Assembly: GCA_049999725.1 (NCBI GenBank)
Contig: JBNGIS010006491.1
Location: 1-64,000 of the forward strand
Direction: 5' to 3'
DNA length: 64,000 nt
From: Haplomitrium mnioides
Taxonomy: Eukaryota; Marchantiophyta; Haplomitriopsida; Calobryales
The notes beneath the pieces were generated by a model. The model did not search any database. It saw only the letters and a program-made list of their open reading frames with translations, and was not told where the DNA came from. Below are positions 48,600 to 60,850 of this stretch, in pieces (the stretch's first letter is position 1; every line of letters starts with the position of its first letter). The position numbers and the translations under genes were made by a program.

Positions 48600-51500
48600 G
48601 CCTCAAACGCACCAAACGGACCAAGGAATTCCCTGAGTTGGGTCTGCCTCTAGGAAATGGACTTATCCGTATTGTCTAGTTTTATTATCTAACTCGAGTA
48701 CCGATACTCTATTGTCTAGCTCTATTATCTAACTCGAGTACCGAAACTGAGAGGAAACGGACCAAATAGACCAAGGAATGCTCTGAGTTAGGTCTGTCTC
48801 TAAGAAACGGACCTGCCTGAAACGGACCAAGTAATGCCCTGAGTTAGGTCCATCTCTAGAAAACGGACCTGCCTCTATTGTCTAGTTCTATTATCTAACT
48901 CGAGTACCAATACCCTATTGTCTAGTTATATTATCTAACTCGAGTATCGATACTAAGAGGAAACGGAACAAACGGACCAAGGAATGCTCTGAGTTAGGTA
49001 CACCTCTAGGAAATGGACTGAGAGGAAACGGACCAAATAGACCAAGGATTGCTCTGAGTTAAATCCGCCTCTAGGAAATGCACCAAACAGACCAAGGAAT
49101 GCTCTTAGTTAGGTCCGCTTCTACGAAATGGACCTACCTCTATTTTCTAGATCTATTATCTAGCTATCATATTGTCTAGTTCTATTATTTAACTCGAGTA
49201 CCGATACTCAGAGGAAAGAGACCAAACGGACCAAGGAATTCCATAAGTTAGCTCCCCCTCAAGGAAATGGACCTACCTGAAACGAACCAAACAGACTAAA
49301 GAATGCCATGAGTAAGGTCCGCCTCTAGGAAACGGACGTGCCTCTATTGTCTACTTCTATTATCTAACTCGAGTATCGATACTCTATTGTCTAGTTCTAT
49401 TATCTATCTCGAGCACCAATACTGAGAGGAAACGGACCAAACAGACCAAGGAATGCCCTGAGTTAGGTCCGCCTCTAGGAAATGGACTTGCCTATATTGT
49501 CGAGTTATCTTATGAAACTCGAGCACCAATACCTTATTGTGTAGTTCTATTATCTAACTCGAGTACCGATACTGAGAGGAAACGTACCAAAGGGACAAAG
49601 GAATGCCCTGAGTTAGGTCCGCCTCTAGGAAACGGACCTGCCTGAAACAGAACAAACGGACCAAGGAATGCCCTGAGTTAGGTCCGCCTCTAGGAAACAG
49701 ACTTGCCTCTATTGTCTAGTTCTACTATCTAAATTGAGTACCGATACCCTATTGTCTAGTTCTATTATCTAACTCGAGTACCGATACTGAGAGGAAACGG
49801 ACCTAGGAATACCTTGAGTTAGGTCCGTCTCTAGGAAACGGACATGCCTGAAATGGACCAAACGGACCAAAAAAGGCCGTGAGTTAGGTCCGCCTCTAGG
49901 AAACATACCAGCCTCTATTGTCTAGTTCTATTATCGAACTCGAGTACCAATACCCTATTGTCTAGTTCTATTATCTAACTTGAATACCGATACTGAGAGG
50001 AAACAAACCACACAGACCAAGGAATGCCTTGCGTTAGGTCCGCCTCTAGGAAACAAACTGAGAGGAAACAGACCAAATAGACCAAAGAATGCCTTGAGTT
50101 AGGTCCGCCTCTAGGAAACGGACATGCCTCTATTGTCTAGTTCTATTATATAACTCAAGTACCGATACCCTATTGTCTAGTTATATTATCTAACTCCAGT
50201 ACTGATACTAAGAGGAAACGAAACAAACAGACCAAGGAATGCTGTGAGTTAGGTGCACCTCTTGGAAATGGACTGAGAGGAAACAGACCAATCGGACCAA
50301 GGAATGCTCTGAGTTAGGTCCGCCTCTAGGAAACAGACCAAACAGACCAAGGAATGCCTTGAGTTAGGTCAGCCTCTAGGAAACGGACTTGCCTCTATTG
50401 TCTAGTTCTATTATCTAGCTATCCTATTGTCTAGTTCTATTATGTAACTCGAGTACCGATACTGAGACGAAACAGACCAAACGGACCAAGGAATGCCTTG
50501 AGTTAGCTCCGCCTGAAGGAAACGGACCTGCCTGAAATGGACCAAACGGACCAAAGAATGCACTGAGTTAGGTCCGCCTCTAGGAAACGAACCTGCCTCT
50601 ATTGTCTAGCTCTATTATCTAACTTGAATACCGATACCCTATTGTCTAGTTATATTATCTAACTAGAGTACCGATACTGAGAGGAAACGGACCAAACAAA
50701 CCAAGGAATACCTGGAGTTAGGTCTGCCTCTAGGAAATGGACTAAGAGGAAACGAACCAATCGGACCAAGGAATGCTCTGAGTTAGGTCTGCCTCTAAGA
50801 AACAGACCTACCTCTATTGTCTAGTTCTATTATCTAACTCGAGTACCGATACTGAGAGGAAACAGACCAAACGGACCAAGGAATGCCCAGAGTTAGCTCC
50901 GCCGAACCTGCCTCAAACGCACCAAACGGACCAAGGAATTCCCTGAGTTGGGTCCGCCTCTACGAAATGGGCTTGTTTGTATTGTCTAGTTCTATTATCT
51001 AACTCGAGTACGGATACTCTATTGTCTAGCTCTTTTATCTAACTCGAGTACCGAAACTGAGAGGAAACGGACCAAACAGACCAAGGAATGCCCTGAGTTA
51101 GGTCTGTCTCTAAGAAACAGACCTGCCTGAAATGGACCAAATGGACCAAGTAATGCCCTGAGTTAGGTCCATCTCTAGGAAACGAACATGCCTCTATTGT
51201 CTAGCTCTATTATCTAACTCGAGTATCAATACCCTATTGTCTAGTTATATTATCTAACTCGAGTACCAATACTAAGAGGAAATAGAACAAACGGACCAAG
51301 GAATGCTCTGAGTTAGGTACACCTCTAGGAAATAGACTGAGAGGAAATGGACCATGGAATGCTCTTAGTTAGGTCCGCTTCTAAGAAATGGACCTACCTC
51401 TATTGTCTAGTTTTATTATCTAGCTATCCTATTGTCTAGTTCTATTATCTAACTCGAGCACCAATAGTGAGAGGAAACAGACCAAACGGACCAAGGAATG

Positions 51501-54500
51501 CCATAAGTTAGCTCCCCCTCAAGAAAATAGACCTTTCTGAAATGGACCAAACAGACTAAGGAATGCCCTGAGTTAGGTCCGCCTCTAGGAAACGGACGTG
51601 CCTCTATTGTCTAGTTCTATTATGTAACTCGAGTACCGATACTCTATTGTCTAATTCTATTATCTATCTCGAGCACCAATACTGAGAGAAAACAAACCAA
51701 ACGGACCAAGGAATGCCCTGAGTTAGGTCCGCCTCTATGAAACAGACTTGCTTGAAACGGACCAAGGAATGCCCTGAGTTAGGTCCGCCTCTAGGAAACG
51801 GATTTGCCTCTATTGTCGAGTTCTCTTATGTAACTCGAGTACCGATACCCTATTGTCTAGTTCTATTATCTACCTCAAGTACCGATACTGAGAGGAAACG
51901 TACCAAACAGACAAAGGAATGCCCTGAGTTAGGTCCGCCTCTAGAAAACGGACCTGCTTGAAACGGAACAAACAGAGCAAGGAATGCCCTGAGTTAGGTC
52001 CGCCTCTAGGAAACAGACTTGCCTCTATTGTCTAGTTCTATTATCTAACTCAAGTACTGATACTGAGAGGAAACGGACCAAGGAATGCCCTTAGTTAGGT
52101 CCTCCTCTAGGAAACGGACCTGCCTGAAATGGACCAAACGGACCAAGAAATGTCGTGAGTTAGGTCCGCCTCTAGGAAACGGACCAGCCTCTATTGTCTA
52201 GTTCTATTATCTAACTCGAGTACCGATACCCTATTGTCTAGTTCTATTATCTAACTTGAATACCGATACTGAGAGGAAACGGACCACACGGACCAAGGAA
52301 TGCCTTGAGTTAGGTCCGCCTCTACGAAACAGACTGAGAGGAAACAGAGCAAACAGACCAAGGAATGCCTTGAGTTAGGTCCGCCTCTAGGAAAGAGACC
52401 TGCCTTTTTTGTCTAGTTCTATTATCTAACTGAAGTACCGATACCCTATTGCTTAGTTATATTATCTAACTCGAGTGTTGATACTAAGAGGAAACGGAAC
52501 AAACGGACCAAGGAATGTTGTGAGTTAGGTCCACCTCTTGGAAATGGACTGAGAGGAAACGGACCAATCGGACCAAGGAATGCTCTAAGTTAGGTCCGCC
52601 TCTAGGAAACGGACCAAACGGACCAATGAATGCCATGAGTTAGGTCAGCCTCTAGGAAATGGACTTGCCTCTATTGTCTAGTTCTATTGTCTAGCTATCC
52701 TTCTGTCTAGCTCTATTATGTAGCTCGAGTACCGATACTGAAAGGAAACAGACCAAACGGACCAAGGAATGCCCTGAGTTAGCTCCGCCTCAAGGAGACG
52801 GACCTGCTTGAAACGGACCAAACGGACCAAGGAATGCCCCGAGTTAGGTCCGCCTCTAGGAAATGGACCTGCCTCTATTGTCTAGTTCTATTATCTAACT
52901 CGAGTACTGATACTCTATTGTCTAGTTCTATTATCTATCTCGAGCACCAATATTGAGAGGAAACAGACCAAACAGACCAAGGAATGCCCTGAGTTAGGTC
53001 TGCCTCTAGGAAACAAACCTGCCTGAAACGGACCAAACGGACCAAGGAATGCCCTGAGTTAGGTCCGCCTCTAGGAAATGGACCAACCTCTATTGTCTAG
53101 TTCTTTTATCTAACTCGAGTACCGATACCTTATTGTCTAGTTCTATTATCTAACTCGAGTACTGATACTGAGAGGAAACAGACCAAACAAACCAAGGAAT
53201 GCCCTGAGTTAGGTTGGCCTCTAAAAAATGGACCTGCTTTAAACGGACCAAAAAGAACAAGGAATACCCTTAGTTAGGTCCGCCTCTAGGAAGCGGACCA
53301 AACGTACCAAGGAATGCTCTTAGTTAGGTCCGCTTCTAGGAAATGGACCTGCCTCTATTGTCTAGTTTTATTATCTAGCTATCCTATTGTCAAGTTCTAT
53401 TTTCTAACTCGAGTACCGATAACCTTTTGTCTAGTTATATTATCTAACTCGAGTGCTAATACTAAGAGGAAATGGAACAAATGGACCAAGGAATGTTGTG
53501 AGTTAGGTCCACCTCTTGGAAATGGACTGAGAGGAAACGGACCAATCGGACCAAGGAATGCTCTGAGTTAGGTCCGCCTCTAGGAAACGGACCAAACGAA
53601 ACAAGGAATGCCTTGAGTTATGTCAGCCTCTAGGAAACGGACTTGCCTCTATTGTCTAGTTCTATTATTTAGCTATCATATTCTCTAGCTTTATTATGTA
53701 ACTCGAGTATCGATACTGAAAGGAAACAGACCAAACGGAGCAAGGAATGCCCTGAGTTAGCTCCGCCTCAAGGAAACGGACCTGCTTAAAACAGACCAAA
53801 CGGACCAAGGAATGCCCCGAGTTAGGTCCGCCTCTAGGAAACGGACCTGCCCCTATTGTCTAGTTCTATTATCTAACTCCAGTACCGATACTCTATTGTC
53901 TAGTTTTATTATCTATCTCGAGCACCAATATTGAGAGGAAACGGACCAAACGGGCCAAGGAATGCCTTGAGTTAGGTCCGCCTCTAGGAAACAGACCTGC
54001 CTGAAACGGACCAAACGGACCAAGGAATGCCTTGAGTTAGGTCCGCCTCTAAGAAACGGACCAGCCTCTAATATCTAGTTCTTTTATCTAACTCGAGTAC
54101 CGATACCTTATTGTCTAGTTCTATTATCTAACTCGAGTACCGATACTGAGAGGAAACGGACCAAACAAACCAAGGAATGCCCTGAGTTAGGTCGGCCTCT
54201 AAGAAACATACCTGCTTTAAACGGACCAAAAAAAACAAGCAATACCCTTAGTTAGGTCCGCCTCTAGGAAACGGACCAAACGGACCAGGGAATGCTCTTA
54301 GTTAGGTCCGCTTCTAGGAAATGGACCTGCCTCTATTGTCTTGTTTTATTATCTAGCTATCCTATTGTCTAGTTTTATTATCTATCTCGAGTACCGATAC
54401 CCTATTGTCTAGTTCTATTATCTAACTCGAGTACCGATACTAAGAGGAAACGGACCTAGGAATACCTTGAGTTAGATCTGTCTCTAGGAAATGGACCTAC

Positions 54501-57500
54501 CTGAAATGGACCAAACGGACCAAGAAATGCCGTGAGTTAGGTCCGCCTCTAGGAAACAGACTAGCCTCTATTGTCTAGTTCTATTATCGAACTCGAGTAC
54601 CGATACCCTATTGTCTAGTTCTATTATCTAACTTGAATACCGATACTGAGAGGAAACGGACCACACGGACCAAGGAATGCCTTGAGTTAGGTCCGCCTCT
54701 AGGAAACAAACTAAGAGGAAACAAACCAAACAGACCAAGGAATGCCTTGTGTTAGGTCTGCCTCTAGGAAACGAACCTGCCTCTATTGTCTAGTTCTATT
54801 ATATAACTCTCAAGTACCGATACCCTATTGTCTAGTTATATTATCTAACTCCAGTACTGATACTAAGAGGAAATGGAACAAACGGACCAAGGAATGTTGT
54901 GAGTTAGGTCCAGCTCTTGGAAATGGACTGAGAGGAAATGGAACAATCGGACCACGGAATGCTCTGAGTTAGGTCCGCCTTTAGGAAACGGACCAAATGG
55001 ACCAAGGAATGCCTTGAGTTAGGTCAGCCTCTAGGAAACGGACTTGCCTCTATTGTCTAGTTCTATTATCTAGCTATCCTATTGTCTAGTTCTATTATGT
55101 AACTCGAGTACCGATACTGAGACGAAACAGACCAAACGGACCAAGGAATGCCTTGAGTTAGCTCCACCTGAAGGAAACAGACCTGCCTGAAATGGACCAA
55201 ACGGACCAAAGAATGCACTGAGTTAGGTCCGCCTCTAGGAAACGAACCTGCCTCTATTGTCTAGTTCTATTATCTAACTCGAATACCGATACCCTATTGT
55301 CTTATTATATTATCTAACTAGAGTACCGATATTGAGAGGAAACATACCAAACAGACCAAGGAATGCCTAGAGTTAGGTCTGCCTCTAGGAAATGGACTGA
55401 GAGGAAACGGACCAAACGGACCAAAGAATGCTCTGAGTTAGGTCCGCCTCTAAGAAAGGGACCTACCTCTATTGTCTAGTTCTATTATCTAACTCGAGTA
55501 CCGATACTGAGAGCAAATAGACCAAACGGACCAAGGAATGCCCAGAGCTAGCTCCGCCTCTAGGAAACGAACCTGCCTCAAACGCACCAAACGGACCAAG
55601 GAATTCCCTGAGTTGGGTCTACCTCTAGGAAGTGGGCTTGTTTGTATTGTCGAGTTCTATTATCTAACTCGAGTACCGATACTCTATTGTCTAGCTCTAT
55701 TATCTAACTCGAGTACCGAAACTGAGAGGAAACGAACCAAACGGACCAAGGAATGCCCTGAGTTAGGTCTGTCTCTAGGAAACGGACCTGCCTGAAACGG
55801 ACCAAATGGACCAAGTAATGACCTGAGTTAGGTCCATCTCTAGGAAACGGACCTGCCTCTATTGTCTAGTTCTATTATCTAACTCGAGTACCGATACCCT
55901 ATTGTCTAGTTATATTATCTAACTCGAGCACCAATTCTAAGAGGAAACAGAACAAACGGACCAAGGAATGCTATGAGTTAGGTACACCTCTAGGAAATAG
56001 ACTGAGAGGAAACGGACCAAACAGACCAAGGAATGCTCTGAGTTAGGTCCGTCTCTAGGAAACAGACCAAACGAACCAAGGAATGCTCTTAGTTAGGTCC
56101 GCTTCTAGGAAATGGACCTGCCTCTATTGTCTAGTTTTATTATCTAGCTATCCTATTATCTAGTTCTATTATCTAACTCGAGTACCGATACTGAGAGGAA
56201 ACAGACCAAACGGACCAAGGAATGCCATAAGTTAGCTCCTCCTCAAGGAAACAGACCTACCTGAAACGGACCAAACAGACTAAGGAATGCCCTGAGTTAG
56301 GTCCGCCTCTAGGAAACGAACTTGCCTCTATTGTCTAGTTCTATTATGTAACTCGAGTACTGATACTCTATTGTCTAGTTCTATTATCTATCTCGAGCAC
56401 CAATACTGAGAGGAAACGGACCAAACGGACCAAGGAATGCCCTGAGTTAGGTCCGTCTCTAGGAAACAAACCTGCCTGAAACGAACCAAACGGACCAAGG
56501 AATGCCCTGAGTTAGGTCCGCCTCTAGGAAACGAATTTGCCTCTATTGTCGAGTTCTCTTATGTAACTCGAGTACCGATACCCTATTGTCTAGTTCTATT
56601 ATCTAACTTGAGTACCAATATTGAGAGGAAACGTACCAATGGGACAAAGGAATGCCCTGAGTTAGGTCCGCCTCTAGGAAACAGACTTGCCTCTATTGTC
56701 TAGTTCTATTATCTAACTCGAGTACCGATACCCTATTGTCTAGTTCTATTATCTAACTCAAGTACCGATACTGAGAGGAAACGGACCTGCCTGAAATGGA
56801 CCAAACGGACCAAGGAATGTCGTGAGTTAGGTCCGCCTCTAGGAAACGGACCAGTTTCTATTGTCTAGTTCTATTATCTAACTCGAGTACCGATGCTCTA
56901 TTGTCTAGTTCTATTATCTAACTTGAATGCCGATACTGAGAGGAAACGAACCACATGGACCAAGGAATGCCTTGAGGTAGGTCCGCCTCTAGGAAACAGA
57001 CTGAGAGGAAACGGAGCAAATAGACCAAGGAATGCCTTGAGTTAGGTCCGCCTCTAGGAAACGGACCTGCCTCTATTGTCTAGTTCTATTATCTAACTGA
57101 AGTACCGATACCCTATTGTCTAGTTATATTATCTAACTCGAGTGCTGATACTAAGAGGAAACGAAACAAACAGACCAAGGAATGCTGTGAGTTAGGTGCA
57201 CCTCTTGGAAATGGACTGAGAGGAAACGGACCAATCGGACCAAGGAATGCTCTGAGTTAGGTCCGCCTCTAGGAAACGGACCAAACGGACCAAGGAATGC
57301 CCTGAGTTAGGTCAGCCTCTAGGAAACGGACTTGCCTCTATTGTCCAGTTCTATTATCTAGCTATCCTATTGTCTAGCTCTATTATGTAACTCAAGTACC
57401 GATACTGAAAGGAAACAGACCAAACGGAGCAAGGAATGCCATGAGTTAGCTCGGCTTGAAGGAAACAGACCTGCCTGAAACGGACCAAACGAACCAAGGA

Positions 57501-57575
57501 ATGCTTCGAGTTAGGTCCGCCTCTAGGAAACGGACCTGCCTCTATTGTCTAGTTCTATTATCTAACTCCAGTACC
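48600..57575 (+). repeat. ~2.3-kb higher-order repeat at the right array edge
   Basis: CCTCAAACGCACC is at 48601, 50911 and 55576 (offsets 2310 and 2 x 2332). The rare CAATCGGACC variant is at 50289, 52565, 53543, 54944 and 57232; the steps are 2276, then 978 plus 1401 (sum 2379), then 2288. The 978/1401 split shows an extra partial copy near 53.2-54.3 kb. This is the best-ordered part of the array, with about four repeats visible. Confidence 0.78.
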
Positions 57576-58055
57576 AGGTAGTGCCAAAACTTCTTCAAGG
57601 AGTAGATTATCCCTAGGGCCTCACGGTGGGTGGGCGAGTAATTCTTTTCTGCCGCTGAGAGGAGTCTGTTGACAAAGTAGATTGGGTGGTCCATGCTGTC
57701 CTCATCGAGCTAGCTCAGCACTGCCCCCACACAAAAGCCCGAAACATCCACCATCACGTGGAACTCCTTGGTCCAGTTTGGGGGCACCAAGATAGGCGCG
57801 TTGGCCAATCGCCTCTTGAGCTCATTAAAGCTAGATCTCTTGGGCTCTGTTGGCTCAAAATCACTGCCCCTCTTCACCATCTCCGTTAAGTGGTAGGCTA
57901 CTAAGGAAAATTTTGGGATGAACCTCCTGTAATAGCCCACACAGCCCAGGAATCCCTACACCTCCACCAGGCATGTTGGAAATGCCACCCCTAGCCATAC
58001 TGCCACCTTTTCCTAGTTCACGACAATCCCCTAGCTGGAGACCCTATGCCCTAGT
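57576..58055 (-). pseudogene. RT connection and partial RNase H, cut by the array edge
   Basis: Third frame of the pol remnant. It begins with REGILLGHRVSS, continues through GFLGCVGYYRRFIPKF and the linker with APILVPP, and enters RNase H with VMVDVSGFCVGAVLS (catalytic D). Later residues THREALGIIYSLKKFWHYL run up to 57576, where the satellite starts. The remaining catalytic residues and the integrase are absent. In-frame TAG codons lie at 58031-58033, 58013-58015, 57956-57958 and 57710-57712. The frame differs from the RT part because a short stretch after CTETGLR (near 58075) has been deleted. Confidence 0.85.
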
Positions 58056-58071
58056 AGAATCCCTTCCCTTA

Positions 58072-58950
58072 CTACCGCAATCCCGTTTCTGTGCATTGCT
58101 GAAATGTGAGCCGCATATGCTCCTCATGATCCTTGACCTTGTCGTATACCACGAAGTCGTCTGTGAAGATTTTGAGGAACTTCCTGAGGTAGTCATGGAA
58201 CATGTTCATCATTAGTCTCTGGAAGGTACTTGGGGCATTGCAGAGACCAAATGGCATTCTCCGAAAGGCGAACACTCCCCACTCCATTGTGAAAGCAGTT
58301 TTTAGTTGGTCCTCCTCCCGTATCCACACCTGGTTGTAACCGGAGTAACCATCCATGAAACTGTAGACCTCCTGGCCTGCTACCAGGTCTAGCACACCAT
58401 CAGTAAAAGGTAGAGGGTAGTGGTCCTTCTTGGTTGCCGCATTCAGCTTGTGGTAGTCTTAGCAAACCCTGATCTTCGGCTTTCCGTCCAAGCTTGCCTT
58501 CTTCGGCACCACCACCAAAGGGGACACCCATTCACTGTTCAGAACATGGTATATGAACCTTGCCTCTAAGAGCTTATCCACCTCCTCTTTCACCAATAGA
58601 GAGAAGCGTGGGTTCATTCGGTATTGCCGCTGCCTCATGGGGGTAGCATTGTCCTCCAAATCAATTTTGTACTCCCCTAGCTCTCTGGGCACGCCCTTCA
58701 GGTCCATATGGCTCCATACAAACACGTCACTGAAGTTCCCCAGTGTCTGCATGAAGGCTCTCTTAGCCCCCCTGTTTAATGCGAATCCAAGCTGGAATGT
58801 CCTCCCACCAAGGGTCGTTATCTCTCGGTATTGCTCCGCCTTAATGACCTCCACCGTGTTCCTATTCGTGGAGTCACAGTCTGACTCCAAGTGGGCGAGC
58901 CGCTGGCCACCTACAATAGGCTTCTTGTTGTGCTCCCTTGTTCTCTTTTG
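58072..58950 (-). pseudogene. Reverse transcriptase remnant
   Basis: RT domain of the second element. N-terminal part: GVPRELGEYKIDLEDNATP and QRQYRMNP, then a lysine-rich helix and PLVVVPKKASLDGKPKIRVC. TAA at 58459-58461 interrupts just before DYHKLNAATKKDHYPLPF. Palm motifs follow: YSFMDGYSGYNQV (first catalytic D), RMPFGLCNAPSTFQR, and FTDDFVVYD as the YXDD box. About 290 residues are recognisable. The frame joins the upstream protease part only through a frameshift somewhere between about 58940 and 59040. Confidence 0.9.
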
Positions 58951-59120
58951 GTGGTCATCCCCCTTGGGATGATAGCTGCCACCAACTCCCCTTTTAGCCC
59001 AGGTCCAGTGCTGGAAGTGGATGCCTCTGACTTCCCTTTTTGCTCATGTCTAGAGTTGAGGGTTGGCACTCCTGCCTCTACTTCCGTGGTGTCCCAAACC
59101 CCAAAGACAGAGGTCTCCAA

Positions 59121-59777
59121 CTAGTTGACCTTGGTTTCTGCATTGCCCAAAAAGTCTGCTTCGGTCATGTCACTCATCAGTCTCAACCAATAAGTATCCT
59201 CGTCCTTTGACTCCTTTTCCACTGACCACTCAGTGTCATACTCCTTGTCCTCTATGGTCTCCCCCTCATGTGGGACATGGCTGTAATGCACCACAGTCTT
59301 GCCAGGTCCAAACACTAAAGTGGAGTCTCCCCAATTGTGCATTACCTTGGCACCATACAGCCAGGGCCTTCCGATTAGAACAGGGTATAGAGAACTCAAC
59401 GCCGGCCTCATCACTAGGTAGTTCAGTGCAAACTCCTTTCCCCCGATCCAGGTGGACACCTTTAGCAAGGCTCCCAAAGGCTTAACCCTAGATCCATCCG
59501 CCAACTAGATAATCCTTTCGGTTGGGGAGAAAGTCTTGAAGCCCAGTCGGTGGGCAGTCTCCTCCACCATGATGTTCACTCCTGCCCCTCCATCCACTGG
59601 CACCAAGGATAGAGTACATCCCGCAATCTGAATGTCTATCTCCGGAGCTCCTTTATCTTCATAGATCATCCTTAGGTTGGTGGTGGTGCCTACCGTGGGA
59701 AGCTTCCTTTTCCTTCTGACGCCCATGAGTAGCTCCCGGAGCTGCCTCTTATGTACAGGGCTGTTCCTGATCAACTA
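59121..59777 (-). pseudogene. Retropepsin and post-protease linker remnant
   Basis: Aspartic protease of the second element. The active-site segment is PVDGGAGVNIMVEE (D-G-G-A, the variant usual for this group of plant elements rather than D-S-G), preceded by an IDIQIAGCTL strand. After a TAG at 59505-59507 the domain continues with LADGSRVKPLGALLKVS and ends with YPVLIGRPWLYGAKVMHNW, a conserved landmark in related plant elements. An acidic linker (GETIEDKEYDTEW) leads to another TAG at 59121-59123. TAG at 59775-59777 lies just upstream. Confidence 0.85.
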
Positions 59778-59816
59778 CCCTACAGTTGCAGTGACCGGGC
59801 AGTCCCTCACATCCCT

Positions 59817-60227
59817 CTAGATGCTGTAGGGCACGCAAGTGCTAGGTGGGGGCTGGGACGCAAGGTCTTGCTTGGCCTGCTTAGCGGCATTTCTGCGATT
59901 GACCTCCTGCAGGGTCTTCTCCGATGCTTGCTGAGCTTCGGCCACCTCCAAGGCTTCCAGCTGCTTCTTTACCTCTTCCTCCTGCTTCGAATAAAATAAC
60001 TCCGGGTGCTCCCTCCTGTAATCCGAGTCCTCCTCAGTGGGGAGCACATTCGCAGCCCTCTCCTTTCTTCGAGCATGCTTGGCCTTTCCTTTTTCCTTGG
60101 CCCTGGTTGCAGCCCTGGTGGCCACTCTGTAGCAGTCCTCCTCCACTGGGGTCTCCACTTCTGGAAACTCTGCCCCATGCTCCTATGAGGTGGTCACCAG
60201 GTTGACTGCTGCCGGCGGAGGTGCCTA
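59817..60227 (-). pseudogene. Gag-PR linker, charged coiled-coil region
   Basis: In-frame segment between the zinc knuckles and the protease. It is rich in alternating charge: ATRAKEKGKAKHARRKERA, then YSKQEEEVKKQLEALEVAEA, then EKTLQEVNRRNAAKQAKQ. This looks like a long amphipathic helix or coiled coil. TAG codons lie at 60225-60227, 60183-60185 and 59817-59819. No enzymatic motif is seen. It probably belongs to the C-terminal part of the gag polyprotein. Confidence 0.7.
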
Positions 60228-60251
60228 CTGGACCGGGTTGGGAGGCAACTC

Positions 60252-60850
60252 TTACCTTCTGGTATGGGGGCAATTGTTGGTCATATGCCTTTTCTTTTTG
60301 TAGCCCGTACAAAGCAGCGGTGGCATGCCATACCCTTGCTTCCTGGGCTCTGGGCAGTTAGGAGAGATGTGGCATGGCTGCCCACAGTTCCAACATACCA
60401 TTACCCTGGTATGGTTTGAGCCGGTCCCTGACCCTTCTGGCCGTGTGTGTCCCCAAGCCGCTGTTTGACCAAGCACCATGTTGACCAGTCTGCTTGCCAT
60501 CGGTAGGGGTTGGCTGACCACCTGGTACACGAGTTTGGGTGGCTCCTCCTCCACGTATTCCACCTACTTATGGTACCACTAAGGGGGGTCCTCCCTTACA
60601 TAGTGGATGGGCGTCCCATCTAGGGGGCATTCTTGGGGGGAGTGCCCATAGTTGCGGCACTTCACGCACCAGACATGCGCCCTTCGTGTCAACACTTTCT
60701 TCCCTTTGGGCTTCAGGCTTGCAAAATGGATCAACATGGCTTCCAGTTTTGCATTGATCTCTTCCATAGGGTCTTTCACCCCCCTTCTTTTGCTGGTCTC
60801 TCCCCTAGTGCCCTTATCATGGGACCTGTGGGCCTTCCTCTCTTTGGCCT
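60252..60850 (-). pseudogene. gag: Gag nucleocapsid with three zinc knuckles
   Basis: Starts with KDPMEEINAKLEAML. The first knuckle is CVKCRNYGHSPQEC, a perfect C-X2-C-X4-H-X4-C. TAG codons at 60579-60581 and 60564-60566 follow. The second knuckle is CWNCGQPCHISPNC, again with perfect spacing. The third, CTGYKKKRHMTNNC, keeps the spacing but has Y for the second Cys and R for the usual Gly, so it is degenerate. TAA at 60252-60254 ends the stretch. Three knuckles in a row, about 60-90 residues between the first two, is more than the single or double box of most plant Ty3/gypsy gags. Confidence 0.85.

Larger units (their letters stand above)
30257..57575 (+). repeat. Satellite block III: composite units to the right array edge
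   Basis: Continuation of the composite satellite after the chromovirus, same orientation and same ~150/215-bp units. It shows local families of higher-order repeats that are listed separately. Homology ends at about 57575 in CTAACTCCAGTACC, next to sequence of the second retroelement. No genes are present; short open frames here are repeat-derived. Confidence 0.93.

Noticed and set aside
6741-57300. Repeated open frames of 66-101 codons in the satellite (both strands), with KRTKRTKECPELGPPLGN-like peptides
   Set aside because: They follow directly from the repeat sequence, have no conserved start or end, and are interrupted as often as expected from unit variation. Nothing suggests translation.
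166-57575. CRISPR-like array of spaced repeats
   Set aside because: The units are contiguous tandem repeats with homologous, not unique, spacers, and the context is eukaryotic retroelements.
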